Source of the DNA: Globisporangium splendens
Taxonomy: Eukaryota > Oomycota > Peronosporomycetes > Pythiales > Pythiaceae
Assembly: GCA_006386115.1 (NCBI GenBank)
Contig: VFIW01000057.1
Coordinates: 1-64,000 of the forward strand
DNA length: 64,000 nt
Reading direction: 5' to 3'
Below the pieces are notes generated by a model, which saw only the letters and a program-made list of their open reading frames with translations, had not been told where the DNA came from and searched no databases. Positions within the stretch are counted from its first letter, which is position 1. Every line of letters begins with the position of its first letter. A program made the position numbers and the translations under genes. Of this stretch, positions 1 through 9,130 are shown piece by piece.

Positions 1-455
1 CGGCCTTGGCGAAGCTTGAGGAACTCGGCACGCGCACGGAACTCACTCTGCGGAGGTTCAAACGCCTTCTTGAGTTCGGTCTTGAAGTCTTCGTAGCTGG
101 GGAAGCAGTTTAGATCCGCTAAACGCTTCCCATACGCCCAGCTCTTCGCACGACCCGCAAGGTTGGACATCGCGAACAACACTTGCTGCATTGGGTCACG
201 AAGTTGTCTTGCAGTGATAGCTGCATCCAACTCGACGAACCATCTCGAAAGAGGTTCGTTCTCTCCGCCACGATACGGAGAGACGTCCAGCTTCAGCGGC
301 ACCGTCCTGAAGGACGAAACAGGGGTTGCGACCTGCTTTCGAGATTCAATAATCTCGTGGTGCATGAAACTGACCGCAGCGTTCTTCTGGTCTTCAGGAG
401 GCGCCGATCGAAGCAGACTGACCACAGCAGCCTCTCCGATGACCCCGTTTCGCAT
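1..455 (-). CDS. Ty3/Gypsy-type gag polyprotein, N-terminal part, runs off left edge
   Basis: The reverse strand is open from about 502 to the window edge, with the first in-frame ATG at 455. The translation has the retrotransposon Gag core expected of oomycete Gypsy elements: a run around NEPLSRWFVELDAAI, then AGRAKSWAYG and a basic segment around YEDFKTELKKAFEPP. Gag would form the capsid of the retroelement particle. The frame is intact over about 150 residues, so the copy may be young, but the zinc knuckle and pol lie outside the window. It sits downstream of an LTR and a candidate primer binding site on the same strand, as expected for the 5' end of an element. The start is uncertain because the frame opens before the ATG. 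Confidence 0.75.
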   Translation of the reverse strand, partial: MRNGVIGEAAVVSLLRSAPPEDQKNAAVSFMHHEIIESRKQVATPVSSFRTVPLKLDVSPYRGGENEPLSRWFVELDAAITARQLRDPMQQVLFAMSNLAGRAKSWAYGKRLADLNCFPSYEDFKTELKKAFEPPQSEFRARAEFLKLRQG

Positions 456-671
456 CCGCTCCAGCGCCGACCACTCATAAGAAGACCAAAATGAGGAAAA
501 TTACTAATTGTCAAACTTCGACAGTTTCCGGACCTGCGCCCGGACCGAGTGGCACTCTACTCCATTCCATGTTATCAGTACATAGAGGATTAGATTTGCG
601 ACAGGAATGCGCGACAGTGCTTCAAAGCCGCGCTTCGTCAAACTTTTTCGCTTCATGGGTCGCTGGAAGGA

Positions 672-688
672 CCGTCGAAGTGCTACCA
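672..688 (-). other. Candidate primer binding site of the Gypsy element
   Basis: Two bases beyond the inner end of the LTR the reverse strand reads TGGTAGCACTTCGACGG. A TGG start immediately after a 5' LTR is the normal form of a tRNA-primed binding site. The matching tRNA cannot be identified from this window alone. Confidence 0.45.
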
Positions 689-1129
689 GGTGTAATGGGA
701 CGCTGTTCCAAACAGTCCCTTAAACACGGCACACACGCTTGTGCGACGAGGAAGCGGTTCTCACAGAGAATCTGGAGAGAAGAACGACTTGAGTACTTGA
801 AGGAAAATTTGCAACTGAATTGAAATGCTTATGGTTCCTGTCGCTACTTACGAATGAACCTCAAGGGCTCCTAGAGGTTTTATAACTAAAACCTAAACAT
901 ACACAATAAAACCTATGAATCTGATATATAAAACCTTGGGTAAACTGAGGTTGAACCCACGAGATCTTCGAGAAGCTTGAACTTGAAGTCCCGTGGAAAA
1001 TTCCCTGCAAAGTGATTGGCTACAGCCACTCACTTCAGGTGGCAGAGACACGTTGGTCTCATCACCTGTGCAGTTTCCCAAGTAGGAACCATCACTCAGT
1101 ACTTGATTAGTACATGGATGTCATCACTC

Positions 1130-1145
1130 TGTACTGATCAGTACA
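1130..1145. promoter_or_regulatory. Perfect 16-bp palindrome inside the LTR
   Basis: TGTACTGATCAGTACA is self-complementary over 16 bp. Diverged versions of the same motif lie close by (CTTGATTAGTACA before it and GCGCTGATCAGC after it), so this part of the LTR looks like a small array of dyad elements. Regulatory function is inferred. Confidence 0.4.
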
Positions 1146-1186
1146 TGTGAACAACATTCTGCGCTGATCAGCACAGAGAGCGCTCG

Positions 1187-1207
1187 TGACGTCATGGGAT
1201 GACGTCA
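1187..1207. promoter_or_regulatory. Two perfect CRE/bZIP-type sites in the LTR
   Basis: TGACGTCA occurs at 1187-1194 and again at 1200-1207, separated by TGGGA. TGACGTCA is the classical CRE octamer bound by bZIP factors in many eukaryotes. Placement inside an LTR suggests promoter or enhancer elements of the retrotransposon, but binding here is inferred. Confidence 0.45.
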
Positions 1208-1344
1208 CATGTGCATGTGGGGATTGTCGTACTGTAATCCCTTTGTTAATTGTCTCTCCACAATGCACACTGAAGGTGGTGTGTGGCACACTAGATCTGT
1301 GGACAGATCCACCTTCATGTAATGGCTAGGTATAGCCCATTACA

Positions 1345-2011
1345 CCACCACTTCGGGCGGGGTATCTAATCGAATGTCGATTCCAATCGATGATCGGCTG
1401 ATACTACTTCTGCAATGGCATTCCGAGGATGACATCGAGCATGTCATCTAAATCCAGCCAAATGTAGTCTCCTTCCATTTGGCGCCCATCATGCGGACAC
1501 GGAGGCGTGTCACGTGTTTCTCCGTAGTGACGGCGGCACCTGTTGCCAACCGCACGGTAATCATTGAGTCGGAGGAATGTGATTCCTCGTAGCTTACTCT
1601 CGCTAGAACACGGGCGACATGCGATCGAACAAAGCTGTTCGACGCACCCGTGTCTAGTAGTGCCCGTCTAGGGGTTGTAAATCCCTCTACATTAATTTCA
1701 GTTTGGATGAGTCGATCTCTCGACTCATCCACAGTCGCGGTAGTCAAGCAGGGCGCGTCGTGCATACTGGGGACTTGCGTTTCGTGCACCACGATCGCAG
1801 CAGACGGATATTCGCCAGTAGAGCGCCCCCCGTCTACTGGTGTTTGTCGTTTTTTACTCTTCGTGCTCAATGCGCGGAGAAGTCGTTCGAGACGTTTCTT
1901 GATTTGAGGAGCGGGTGGCGCTGCTCGGCACTCGTAAGAGAAGTACTCCAGCCTCTCGCAGCGGTGGCAACGCTGCTTGCACTTTTCGACAGTTTTCATT
2001 CGAACCGTCAA
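1345..2011 (-). pseudogene. Decayed gag-protease fragment of a Gypsy element
   Basis: The reverse-strand frame from 2011 to 1448 starts with a damaged zinc knuckle (C-x2-C-x4-Y-x4-C, with Tyr where His is expected) and continues into a retropepsin domain with the active-site motif ALLDTGAS. After the stop at 1448 the protease continues in another frame as LDDMLDVILGMP and then QPIIDW, with another stop between them near 1411, so at least one frameshift and one nonsense change are present. No reverse transcriptase, RNase H or integrase follows; the LTR begins directly after the protease remnant. It is either a gag-PR-only non-autonomous element or a fragment cut by the neighbouring LTR. There is no usable ATG near the start. 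Confidence 0.7.
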
Positions 2012-3344
2012 GTTTTGGACCTATGAGAGATCCATTGGCTCCGCTCCGTTAATACGCGGAGAGAATTTCGTGTGCCGGAAGTGTGCGGCATTGTGGGGGT
2101 TCACATGAAGCCGTGCTTGATTCGCGCTGAAGCGTTCTTGCAACGCTAGGGCGATTGCTTGCACTATCGTTTCCGGGTATTCCCGGAGTAACGGGGTTGC
2201 CTGTTACACGGCGTATACATGCGTTGAGAAAGCGCTGGTGAGAGGAAGGGGACAGCGGTAACGCTATGTCCAAAAAGAAGGAATGGAGCATTGCGCGATA
2301 ATGTGCAAAAAGAGAAGTGAATTGAAATCTTAAGGTCTGAAATTCAAATCTGATTGGTTGTTCCTACGGCATCTCCGATTGATAGATAGTCGGGTGTCCA
2401 ATTCGACTATCATCCAATGAGATTAAACTTAAATGGAATGTTCTTATTGGCTAATAATGCAACTGGCTACATAAAGTGTTCATGGGTTAACGGGTGGGTT
2501 TGGAGAGAAAGTGGTAGAACCCGTGTGGGTATGACCCATACTTTTTGTACCTAAGAACCAATGTAATGGGAAGCCCCATCACTACTCATCACATCCGAGA
2601 TGTGAGATGCATCCTGAGCGCATCTAGTGGCGAAGGACTCTACCCACTTCAGCGTATGTCTCTTTGGGTCGCTGGCCACTGGACTCTGCCGCATGAGGCT
2701 GCAGAGTTTGAATCGATCCTCCAGCAGGGTAACAGCGAACGATTCTTTGAGATAGCAGGACGAATATGATATTGAGTGATTAAGAAGCAGATAGAGAGCA
2801 GATTTGTTGTGGAGGGCACATGATCTAATGCTCAAATCTCATGGTAGCCTGATCTGTAGAGTAGTTATGAATCTCCTGTTTCGTAGTTCCAGAAAATCTT
2901 GAAGAGGCAGTAGTAGTTTAAAAGTCCACTACTAGCTGGAGATTGCATCATCTCTTGTTGATCTATCTAAACGCCAGAAATTCAAAAGGTGATGAGTGAT
3001 GGTCCTGAATTCCTCCGTACAGTGTGTAAGCCACCGCTAGGACATAATTACACAAAGTTTCCACAGAGTTGATTTTGTTGATTACCATTGAGAGTTATCA
3101 CATAGGACTCGAACCATTTCACCTCTAGCAACAATCATGGTTTTATTGAATAGTCAAATCCTTCCATAAAAAGTGTTCTGTGGCTCCACAAAATACATTC
3201 ACAGTTCCGGATCTACTCACAACAGGGTATACAATATTGCAAAAGAAAAATTAGAAAAATGGATACCTATAAAGTTATGAAAACTTCAAAAACCACACTG
3301 TAATTAGTTATCACAGGAATTGGTATCTCTGTGCGACAGGCTCG
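2012..3344. other. Non-coding, AT-rich repeat-flanking region
   Basis: I found no frame with recognisable protein similarity here. The short frames begin at non-ATG codons or lack any family motif. The base composition is more AT-rich than in the genic parts of the window. Confidence 0.5.
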
Positions 3345-3432
3345 CTGTCAGCAGTGTTGATGAGACTCAGGAATTCTTAAACTGTATGTAGACCATAAGT
3401 TCAATAGAATTACCTTCTCTCTCTCTCTCTCT
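3345..3432 (+). repeat. Left arm of an inverted duplication
   Basis: This stretch, from CTGTCAGCAGTG through GAATTCTTAAACTG to a (CT)n run, is the near-exact reverse complement of 3889-3976 (only a few mismatches over about 88 bp). The arms enclose about 456 bp. The motif TCTCTGTGCGACAGGCTC occurs both just before this arm and at its inner end, as a short direct repeat. Confidence 0.8.
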
Positions 3433-3888
3433 CTGTGCGACAGGCTCTAGTATCCAACACTATTTTCAAGGAAATTGTTACCTCCTTGCGACTGGGTACA
3501 ATGCATCCAGCACCACTTTAAACGTAATTGTAACTCAAGAATCATGTTGCACAGTTTAACTAATACACGAATTATTTCCTGGATCGTTATTTTGGTTTCA
3601 TTTACAATTTATACGATTAGTTTAGGAACCATTGGTTTGGTCTGAGCAATTGTGAATAAAATCCAGAGAATTCCGTGGCCTCTATTTCGCGGTTTTGTGT
3701 CCTGTGGCAGTTCTTCTGTGAGAGCTGGGACGCTCAGGAAATCCTTTCGTTGCTTTCCTGTATATTGTCAACTTGCGAAATGAGATGCTGCGCTGCACTG
3801 CCAGCAGCACCCGAGCCTCTCGTCGGCACGATGAGCACTCGCGGGAGCTTCTCGCTCTTTGCCACCGACTGTCGGCGTCAGATTCTGC
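3433..3888. other. Spacer between the inverted arms
   Basis: This is the loop region of the inverted duplication. It contains no convincing coding frame; the frame on the + strand at 3773-3973 crosses a repeat arm and has no family signature. Confidence 0.5.
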
Positions 3889-3976
3889 AGAGAGAGAGAG
3901 AGAGAAGGTAATTCTATTGAATTTATGGTCTACATACAGTTTAAGAATTCCTGAGTCTCATTATCACTGCTGACAG
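3889..3976 (-). repeat. Right arm of an inverted duplication
   Basis: Reverse complement of 3345-3432, starting with an (AG)n run and ending CTGCTGACAG. It overlaps the 3' end of the RNase H-like pseudogene, so the left arm is a detached inverted copy of that tail. Confidence 0.8.
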
Positions 3977-4520
3977 TGTGGTGTTTCTGAGTTTTGACGG
4001 TGTGGCACCGATATCATTGTCGAGTAGAGCTGCGACTTGGGACAGAAGGACTTGATCATTTCCCCGCGATTCGTCGGTGAGTATCTTCGTATTCTTGGAG
4101 TCCATTGCCATGTTGGCGAGAAGATCGGCCATTTTGTTTTGTTCTCGTTTTGTGTGATTCCAGGAGGTCCACGCAAAGTTGGCGATGATTTGATTTACCC
4201 GAACTGCTAGAGGCTGCAACTTGGTCTGACGTATTGAGGCGAACCCGTTCTGGGCTGCGACAATCATTTGGTTATCTCCGAAGACTTCCATTTTGACTTC
4301 ATAATGCTGTAGGTAGTGTGCTGTATGCCAGGCCATCTTTCAGCGCGCTGTATTCGCACCAATTGTTCGTGACTTCTGGTCCCATGTACGCATAGCCCCA
4401 TGCTTTGAGTTCCCACTGATTGCTGCGTTCATTCAGGAAGATGAGTACCCATCCACTGTCTCCTGGACCTGGGTTGCCGCGTGCACCTCCATCGAAATAC
4501 AAACGAGACGTCGGATTCTG
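3941..4520 (-). pseudogene. Frameshifted RNase HI-like gene fragment
   Basis: Two reverse-strand frames together make one RNase H fold. The upstream frame (about 4520-4299) reads LYFDGGARGNPGPG and later NNWCEYSALKDGLA, carrying the first catalytic Asp and the E of the ExxAL helix. The downstream frame (4336-3941) reads MEVFGDNQMIV, with the next catalytic Asp, then WNHTKREQNKMADLLAN with the terminal catalytic Asp. The register changes near 4322-4334, so a one-base indel separates the halves. No in-frame ATG precedes the upstream half before a stop. It is probably a retroelement-derived or captured RNase H that has decayed. The alternative, a short unusual intron, is less likely because the two frames overlap. 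Confidence 0.7.
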
Positions 4521-4711
4521 TTTACCGCATTTGCCTCATAGAAATCTAAAGCAGATGCATGCACCCAATGTGTGGCGCCAGATCATTTTCCTCGTGTGAT
4601 CACAGGACCACTCTCTGTTTTGTTTGTTTTGTTTTTTTCTGTGTGCAAGTCATCTTTGGATTCATGTTGGAAGGGACAGCGAACGCCACGCACCACCTTC
4701 GTTCGTCCCTC

Positions 4712-4721
4712 TCATTCACGA
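4712..4721 (+). promoter_or_regulatory. Initiator-like motif upstream of the HPAT-like gene
   Basis: TCATTCACGA lies 87 bp before the chosen ATG. It resembles the oomycete initiator consensus (YCAYTYY). Similar TCATTT motifs precede several other genes in this window. Evidence is motif only. Confidence 0.3.
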
Positions 4722-4798
4722 AACTTCTTCCCTCTCCACAAGAGGCCATTTGCGGAAACGACGCGAGAGAGAGACGCACGCAGTCACTCCTAATTGAA

Positions 4799-6178
4799 AT
4801 GGCGCTACCCAGGTCGCCGACTTCGCCAAATGGCGCCCGGCTGCTCCACTACCGTCTGCTGCTGGGACTCGCGGCGCTGCTCATCGGCACGCTGCTGGTC
4901 GAGAACGCGTCACTCAAGAGCGCTACGATGTCCATGCAGCACACTGCGCCAGTGAATTTTATGCACGTTGAGGACGCGCACTCGGCTTCTGCATCGACGC
5001 GATTGAACGTGCAGCAGCGGCAAGATGCGAAAGTGGATGTGCTCGAAGAGGAGGCCGCCAAAGAGCGATCTGACGGCAGCATCGGCACGACGGCACCAGT
5101 TGAGCCTGAGAAACCACTGAGTGACGATGAAGAGCCCTTGTGGGAGCTGCCGCTGCGGCGCGTGTACCCGGCCAACTACGACAACAGCTCCATGCACATC
5201 GTGTTCAGCATGAGCTGCGATCAGCAGCACCGGTTGCTATTTGCGACCGTGATGCAGACCTCGGCGACGCGCGTGGGCCAGAAAGGACCAATCACGCAGA
5301 TCATCTCGGGCTGCACGGACGAGCAGAAGACGCAGATCCTCTTGGAGCCGCGCTTCTATTACGACTACCGCGTACACTTCACGCAAAGCTACTACCCGCA
5401 TCCGCTCCCGGAGATCGACGACTGGTACAATCCGTACAACAAGCCGCTTGCGCTGCGCCAGTACCTGCACAACGCGAATCCGCCCGTGCAGCACGAGTTC
5501 CTGGCGCTGATCGACAGCGACTTTGCGTTCTTCCGACCCATTGAGGTCAACACGGGGCGCAACATGACCAAGTTCTACCCTGGCAAGCGCGACCCGACCA
5601 CGGTGACGGACGAAGTCCGCGACGGCGTGGCCATGGCGCAGACCTGGCGAGGCATCATTTCAAGCGCCAAGTTCTTCGAGGGCAAGAGGTCCACGATCCT
5701 GTGCACAGGTCAGCCATGCGCCAATGTCAACGAGGAGGACGGATGGGAGTACTACTGGGGCGTCGGTCCACCGTACATCATGACCAAGAACGACATGTTT
5801 GCGTTCATTGACGACTACTGTCATTTTGTCGTCGAGGCGCGCAAAGTTGCGGACGACTGGATGACCGAGATGTACGCGTACTCGCTGGCGGCCGCGAACC
5901 ACGGCATCAAGCACACGATCTTCTCGCATCTGGGCATGGGTCACCCGTACATCGACGAGGAGTATTGGAAGTTCCTCGACAACCTGAGCATCAAGGAGAA
6001 CCCGTGCCTGCCAACGATCGACATCTTCGTGCCTCCCGAGCCGCCCTTGGGTCTCCACTTCTACCACGCGTACTACTCGGGCGAGGAGAAACGACACTTT
6101 TACAAGAAATCCGTGCCAAAAGACTTTCTCAAGTGCGACCACAGCTTGCTCCGGGTGCCGAACGCGACGGACTACTAA
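4799..6178 (+). CDS. HPAT/serine-galactosyltransferase-like type II Golgi glycosyltransferase, stops early
   Basis: Single-exon gene, 459 residues to the TAA at 6176. I start at ATG 4799 because the paralogue at 40096 begins at the equivalent point (MAL...), although the frame is open from an ATG at 4559. Residues about 15-35 form a signal anchor ([16 protein letters not shown]), giving a type II membrane protein. The luminal domain has [35 protein letters not shown], a DSD metal-binding motif at residues 239-241 (LIDSDFAFF) and [15 protein letters not shown]. These features resemble plant hydroxyproline O-arabinosyltransferases and peptidyl-serine galactosyltransferases (GT95/GT96). The sugar and acceptor are not known here. 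The frame ends before a C-terminal tail that is conserved in the paralogue; see 6179-6358. Confidence 0.75.
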   Translation: MALPRSPTSPNGARLLHYRLLLGLAALLIGTLLVENASLKSATMSMQHTAPVNFMHVEDAHSASASTRLNVQQRQDAKVDVLEEEAAKERSDGSIGTTAPVEPEKPLSDDEEPLWELPLRRVYPANYDNSSMHIVFSMSCDQQHRLLFATVMQTSATRVGQKGPITQIISGCTDEQKTQILLEPRFYYDYRVHFTQSYYPHPLPEIDDWYNPYNKPLALRQYLHNANPPVQHEFLALIDSDFAFFRPIEVNTGRNMTKFYPGKRDPTTVTDEVRDGVAMAQTWRGIISSAKFFEGKRSTILCTGQPCANVNEEDGWEYYWGVGPPYIMTKNDMFAFIDDYCHFVVEARKVADDWMTEMYAYSLAAANHGIKHTIFSHLGMGHPYIDEEYWKFLDNLSIKENPCLPTIDIFVPPEPPLGLHFYHAYYSGEEKRHFYKKSVPKDFLKCDHSLLRVPNATDY

Positions 6179-6358
6179 TGGGCGAGCTCACTGCACCCGA
6201 GCAACGACAACTCGCGATCGCGGAGACGCCACGAGACATGGCTATCCTGCACGATGCACAAGATCGTCAACCAGGCGGCCGTGCTGATAAAGACCGCAAC
6301 GTGTGGCGAGCGGGGCTTCAACGCGTTCCAAGGCTACGAGATCGTTAAAACAGACTAG
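6179..6358 (+). pseudogene. Conserved C-terminal tail of the HPAT-like gene, beyond an in-frame TAA
   Basis: Reading straight through the TAA in the same frame gives 59 more codons before TAG at 6356. The segment matches the end of the 40096 paralogue without a gap: RRRHETWLSC against [11 protein letters not shown], then AAVLIKTATCGERGFNAFQGYE against [21 protein letters not shown]. The TAA replaces exactly one residue of the alignment. It could be a recent nonsense change, a readthrough stop or a base error. The stop context is TAC-TAA-TGG. Confidence 0.7.
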
Positions 6359-6495
6359 CAAGCAGGCAAATATTCTTCCACAACGTACCGACAGTGAACG
6401 CGGCGTGCTATATATTAATTCCACTCTTCTGATGTGTTTCCCATTTTGACTTGAATGCATTACTATTGCCGGTACAGCAGCGTCGCTCTGTTGGC

Positions 6496-7395
6496 TCAAT
6501 CGAGCGACGCAAAGCGGTCGACCGATTGCCAGTACGCCACTTCTTCAATCCCTTTGCTTGCAGCAAGCGCGTCCTCTGCCTCGATTCTGTAATACTGTGT
6601 TGTCGTCATGCTGTTGGCATCGTCGTAGCCCATGGACGCAGCAGCAAGTGAACCATACTTCTTGTCGATGCTCGCAAGCGCGTCCTGCAGCGTGGTCGGC
6701 GCTTTGTCCTCCTGTAATTCCTGCTCGTCTTCGTCCAATTCAAACGCAAAGGCGTCCTTCTCAGCATCATCACTGACTTTCCGGTGCTTCGTCGGGAGAT
6801 CGGAGAGCTTGCTCGGTGCTTCCACGTCGTCGATCGGACGCTTCCTGCTGTGAATCACAGTCGCATGCTCTGGTTTCTTCCCGTTGTTGGTGGTGCTGGT
6901 GGGCTTAGTGGTAGTAGTACTGCTGTCCGCCTTACCACTCGCTTGCGATGCTGCTTTTGTCGTCGGTGCTCGCATCGTCACGAACTGAAGCGATCGCTTT
7001 TTGCTGTTCGTCGTCATCGTCCCTGGCTCAGAGCTCACTGCTGTTGCAGATGGTGCTGGTGCTGGTAGCGTCGTGGCTTTGCCTCTTCCTGCCGCATCGA
7101 CCTTCGGCGCTTTCGCATTCCGCACAGACTCAATAGATTTACTGAGTCCCTCTTTGATCGCAGTCCATCGTTCCTCCCGTCGCTTCTCCCAGTCGGTGGC
7201 CGTGGAAGCGCTGCTGCTCTCTTTTGCTGTCGTCCGCAGTCGCTTCGTCTCGCCTGTCGCTGCAGCTTGTCGCACTGGCGCTGCGTATATGGGTGCTGAC
7301 GGCGCGAAGCTTGAGTCATTCGCGGACGTGGTGGGCCTTATGGGGCGCCGCACTTTCGTCTCCTGTTGCTGCAGCCACGACAGATATGCGCTCAT
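6496..7395 (-). CDS. Uncharacterised lysine/serine/threonine-rich protein (299 aa)
   Basis: Single-exon frame. I take ATG 7395 (MSAYLSWLQQQET); the longer open frame upstream has a T-rich, intron-like composition and no conserved look. The protein is low-complexity in the middle, rich in A, S, T and K, with basic patches such as KKRSLQF and SRKRPIDD that could act as nuclear localisation signals. An acidic stretch (ELDEDEQELQED) follows. The C-terminal part, LQDALASIDKKYGSLAAA and EVAYWQSVDRFASLD, is less biased and is the part most likely to fold. I do not recognise a family. It lies tail-to-tail with the HPAT-like gene and head-to-head with the gene at 7695, across 299 bp carrying an E2F-like site. 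Confidence 0.6.
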   Translation of the reverse strand: MSAYLSWLQQQETKVRRPIRPTTSANDSSFAPSAPIYAAPVRQAAATGETKRLRTTAKESSSASTATDWEKRREERWTAIKEGLSKSIESVRNAKAPKVDAAGRGKATTLPAPAPSATAVSSEPGTMTTNSKKRSLQFVTMRAPTTKAASQASGKADSSTTTTKPTSTTNNGKKPEHATVIHSRKRPIDDVEAPSKLSDLPTKHRKVSDDAEKDAFAFELDEDEQELQEDKAPTTLQDALASIDKKYGSLAAASMGYDDANSMTTTQYYRIEAEDALAASKGIEEVAYWQSVDRFASLD

Positions 7396-7555
7396 ATTCA
7401 CAGTTCTTTTTTTTTCCTTTCTTTTCTTGAGAGAAATGCAGACTTTCAAAAAGCAGACAACACTCAACGTCACATTCCCATTCAAGTACGATTTCGATAT
7501 GCAATTAAAAAGGATAAATACAAATTATGCGATTTGAGAGAATAGCAACGCTATT

Positions 7556-7566
7556 TTTGGCGGGAA
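7556..7566 (+). promoter_or_regulatory. Consensus E2F-type site in a divergent promoter
   Basis: TTTGGCGGGAA matches the E2F/DP consensus TTTSSCGSGAA. It lies between the divergent genes starting at 7395 (minus) and 7695 (plus). Cell-cycle control of one or both genes is inferred, not shown. Confidence 0.45.
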
Positions 7567-7694
7567 CGCCCGAAATAGGTACACTCTGTAGACGAAGAGC
7601 TACACTTTCTGGCCATTGCCGTTGGGCATTGCGAGGGTGAACACGTCAGCTCGGACAAGCAAAAGAGTGAGCAGAAGGCAATAGACGGTAGAGA

Positions 7695-8966
7695 ATGAGC
7701 TTTCTGGACCGATTCCAGAGCAAGATCGCGACGGTGACGGCGCATGGCCATCTCAAGAAGGCCGATGGGAGCGAGGAGATCCGTGTGGGACTCCCGAAGC
7801 GCAAGTCGAAAGCGCCTAGTGCGTCGAGCAACGAACACAGCGTGTGTGTGAGCAATCCGCAACCTGGTAAGCACCAGGCGACTGTGAGCGAGAGCAACAA
7901 CCACAGTGGCTCAAATGCTGGAAAGGGAGCAGCCATATCGGGTGGGAAACACGCACTGGGGGCGCCAGTACCTGCGCTGTCCATGCAGTCTTTGCAATCT
8001 GGGAAACAGCTGCCAACTACGAACCAAGTGGCCCGACTACAGCAACATTCATCGCTGAACGTCTCACCGCGCAATAAAACCGGGCGTGATCATTCGCACG
8101 GCTACGATAATAACCAGAGCCACCGTGACAATTTCCATCAGCAGCACTCGGAGTATAGCTACTACGACCACCAGACCAACATGCCTGGACGTCTCAAAGA
8201 TGACTACTACGAGCAGCCGCAGTGCACCAACCGAAGCAGTCATGCACCATCGAAAGGTTCTCCTTCGCCGACGAATGAACGACACCAACAGGATGATCGG
8301 TTCCGCAATCTGCCTGCTCAGATGCAGCAACAAGAGCCGCAGCGCAATCGAAGCCCGCGAGGCTATAACCACGAACCTCAGCAGAAAGAGTGCCGATCGC
8401 CACAGGAGATCAACGAGTCGCGCGTCCAATCTGATCAGGATCAACTAGCATTCAGCCGGAAAGCGCGTCCCGTGCAGTACGAACCATGTAAACTCTCGCA
8501 GTACAAGAAAGAAAAACCGGCCGAGTATTACGAACTTGGCAAGCTGCAACCCGATTTAAACTCCGAGGAACTGGTTCAAAAGCGCGCCAATGCCGAACGA
8601 ATCAAAGCATTCTCGAAAAGTCTTCGTGTGATCAACAAAGCGAGTCAGCCAAAGAAAGCAGACTCCAATAATGACTCGCCCCCATCCAAGAAGACTGCTT
8701 CGTCTACACGCTCGAAAGCCTTGGAGTTTGCCAAACGCATCCCAAAGCCAAAGCACTCAGGTCGCTCAAACCTGGGAGAATCGGGCACGTTGTCAAGCAC
8801 GTCGCCGAACAGCAACATTCAATCTATCGCAGCGCAATCACGACCGATCAACAGTGTGCTTGACGACGATTCCGAGGACGACCAGGTGAGCTCGGAGCTG
8901 CAACAACTTCAGCTTCGTCATCAGGCATTGCGAGCTCAGGTGGAAGCGCTGATCAAGAAGAGTTGA
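7695..8966 (+). CDS. Glutamine/serine-rich protein with C-terminal coiled coil (423 aa)
   Basis: Single-exon frame from ATG 7695 (MSFLDRFQSKIATVTAHG) to TGA at 8966. The first 250 residues are low-complexity and rich in Q, S, N, H and R, probably disordered. Around residues 262-315 there is a denser, conserved-looking block: QYKKEKPAEYYELGKLQPDL followed by LVQKRANAERIKAFSKSLRVIN. This Y-x-E-L-G-x-L-x-P-D-L plus K-R-A-N-A-E-R layout looks like motifs of cilium-associated coiled-coil proteins, but I cannot name the family. The last 25 residues (LQQLQLRHQALRAQVEALIKK) form a short leucine-heptad coiled coil. It is divergent from the 6496-7395 gene and convergent with ATG12. Confidence 0.7.
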   Translation: MSFLDRFQSKIATVTAHGHLKKADGSEEIRVGLPKRKSKAPSASSNEHSVCVSNPQPGKHQATVSESNNHSGSNAGKGAAISGGKHALGAPVPALSMQSLQSGKQLPTTNQVARLQQHSSLNVSPRNKTGRDHSHGYDNNQSHRDNFHQQHSEYSYYDHQTNMPGRLKDDYYEQPQCTNRSSHAPSKGSPSPTNERHQQDDRFRNLPAQMQQQEPQRNRSPRGYNHEPQQKECRSPQEINESRVQSDQDQLAFSRKARPVQYEPCKLSQYKKEKPAEYYELGKLQPDLNSEELVQKRANAERIKAFSKSLRVINKASQPKKADSNNDSPPSKKTASSTRSKALEFAKRIPKPKHSGRSNLGESGTLSSTSPNSNIQSIAAQSRPINSVLDDDSEDDQVSSELQQLQLRHQALRAQVEALIKKS

Positions 8967-9130
8967 GTCTGAGTCGCAAGTACAGACTACCGTGCATTTC
9001 TGCTCACCCCGCATACTAATATTAGTAATATTCACACCATCGCGAATAACGAACGATTCTACCAGCGCCATAGGAATCATTATTATCTTTCCCACGCCAT
9101 CGACGCTCCCTGCTTCTTTCATTTCCCACA

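Larger units (their letters stand above)
691..1344 (-). repeat. LTR of a Gypsy element (654 bp)
   Basis: The element is bounded by the inverted ends TGTAATGGG (691-699, + strand) and CCCATTACA (1336-1344), giving TG...CA termini. The outer end (1318-1344) is itself a 27-bp near-perfect palindrome around CTATACCTAG. On the reverse strand the LTR is followed by a TGG-type primer site and a gag frame, so it reads as the 5' LTR of the element leaving the window. The other flank, GAAGTGGTGG on the reverse strand, is purine-rich and could instead be a polypurine tract of a second element. No second LTR copy lies in the window, so boundaries rest on the inverted ends only. Confidence 0.65.

Noticed and set aside
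3105..3130. GGTTCGAGTCC on the minus strand, resembling a tRNA T-loop
   Set aside because: T-stem pairs fail at two of five positions and no cloverleaf is seen.
4559..4798. Upstream in-frame ATG extending the HPAT-like protein by 80 residues
   Set aside because: The paralogue at 40096 starts at the point equivalent to 4799, the extension has no homology, and a TCATTC initiator-like motif lies inside it, so it is read as 5' leader.
6176..6178. An intron over the TAA, using TACTAAT as a branch point
   Set aside because: The alignment with the paralogue is gap-free on both sides of the stop, so no sequence needs to be removed.
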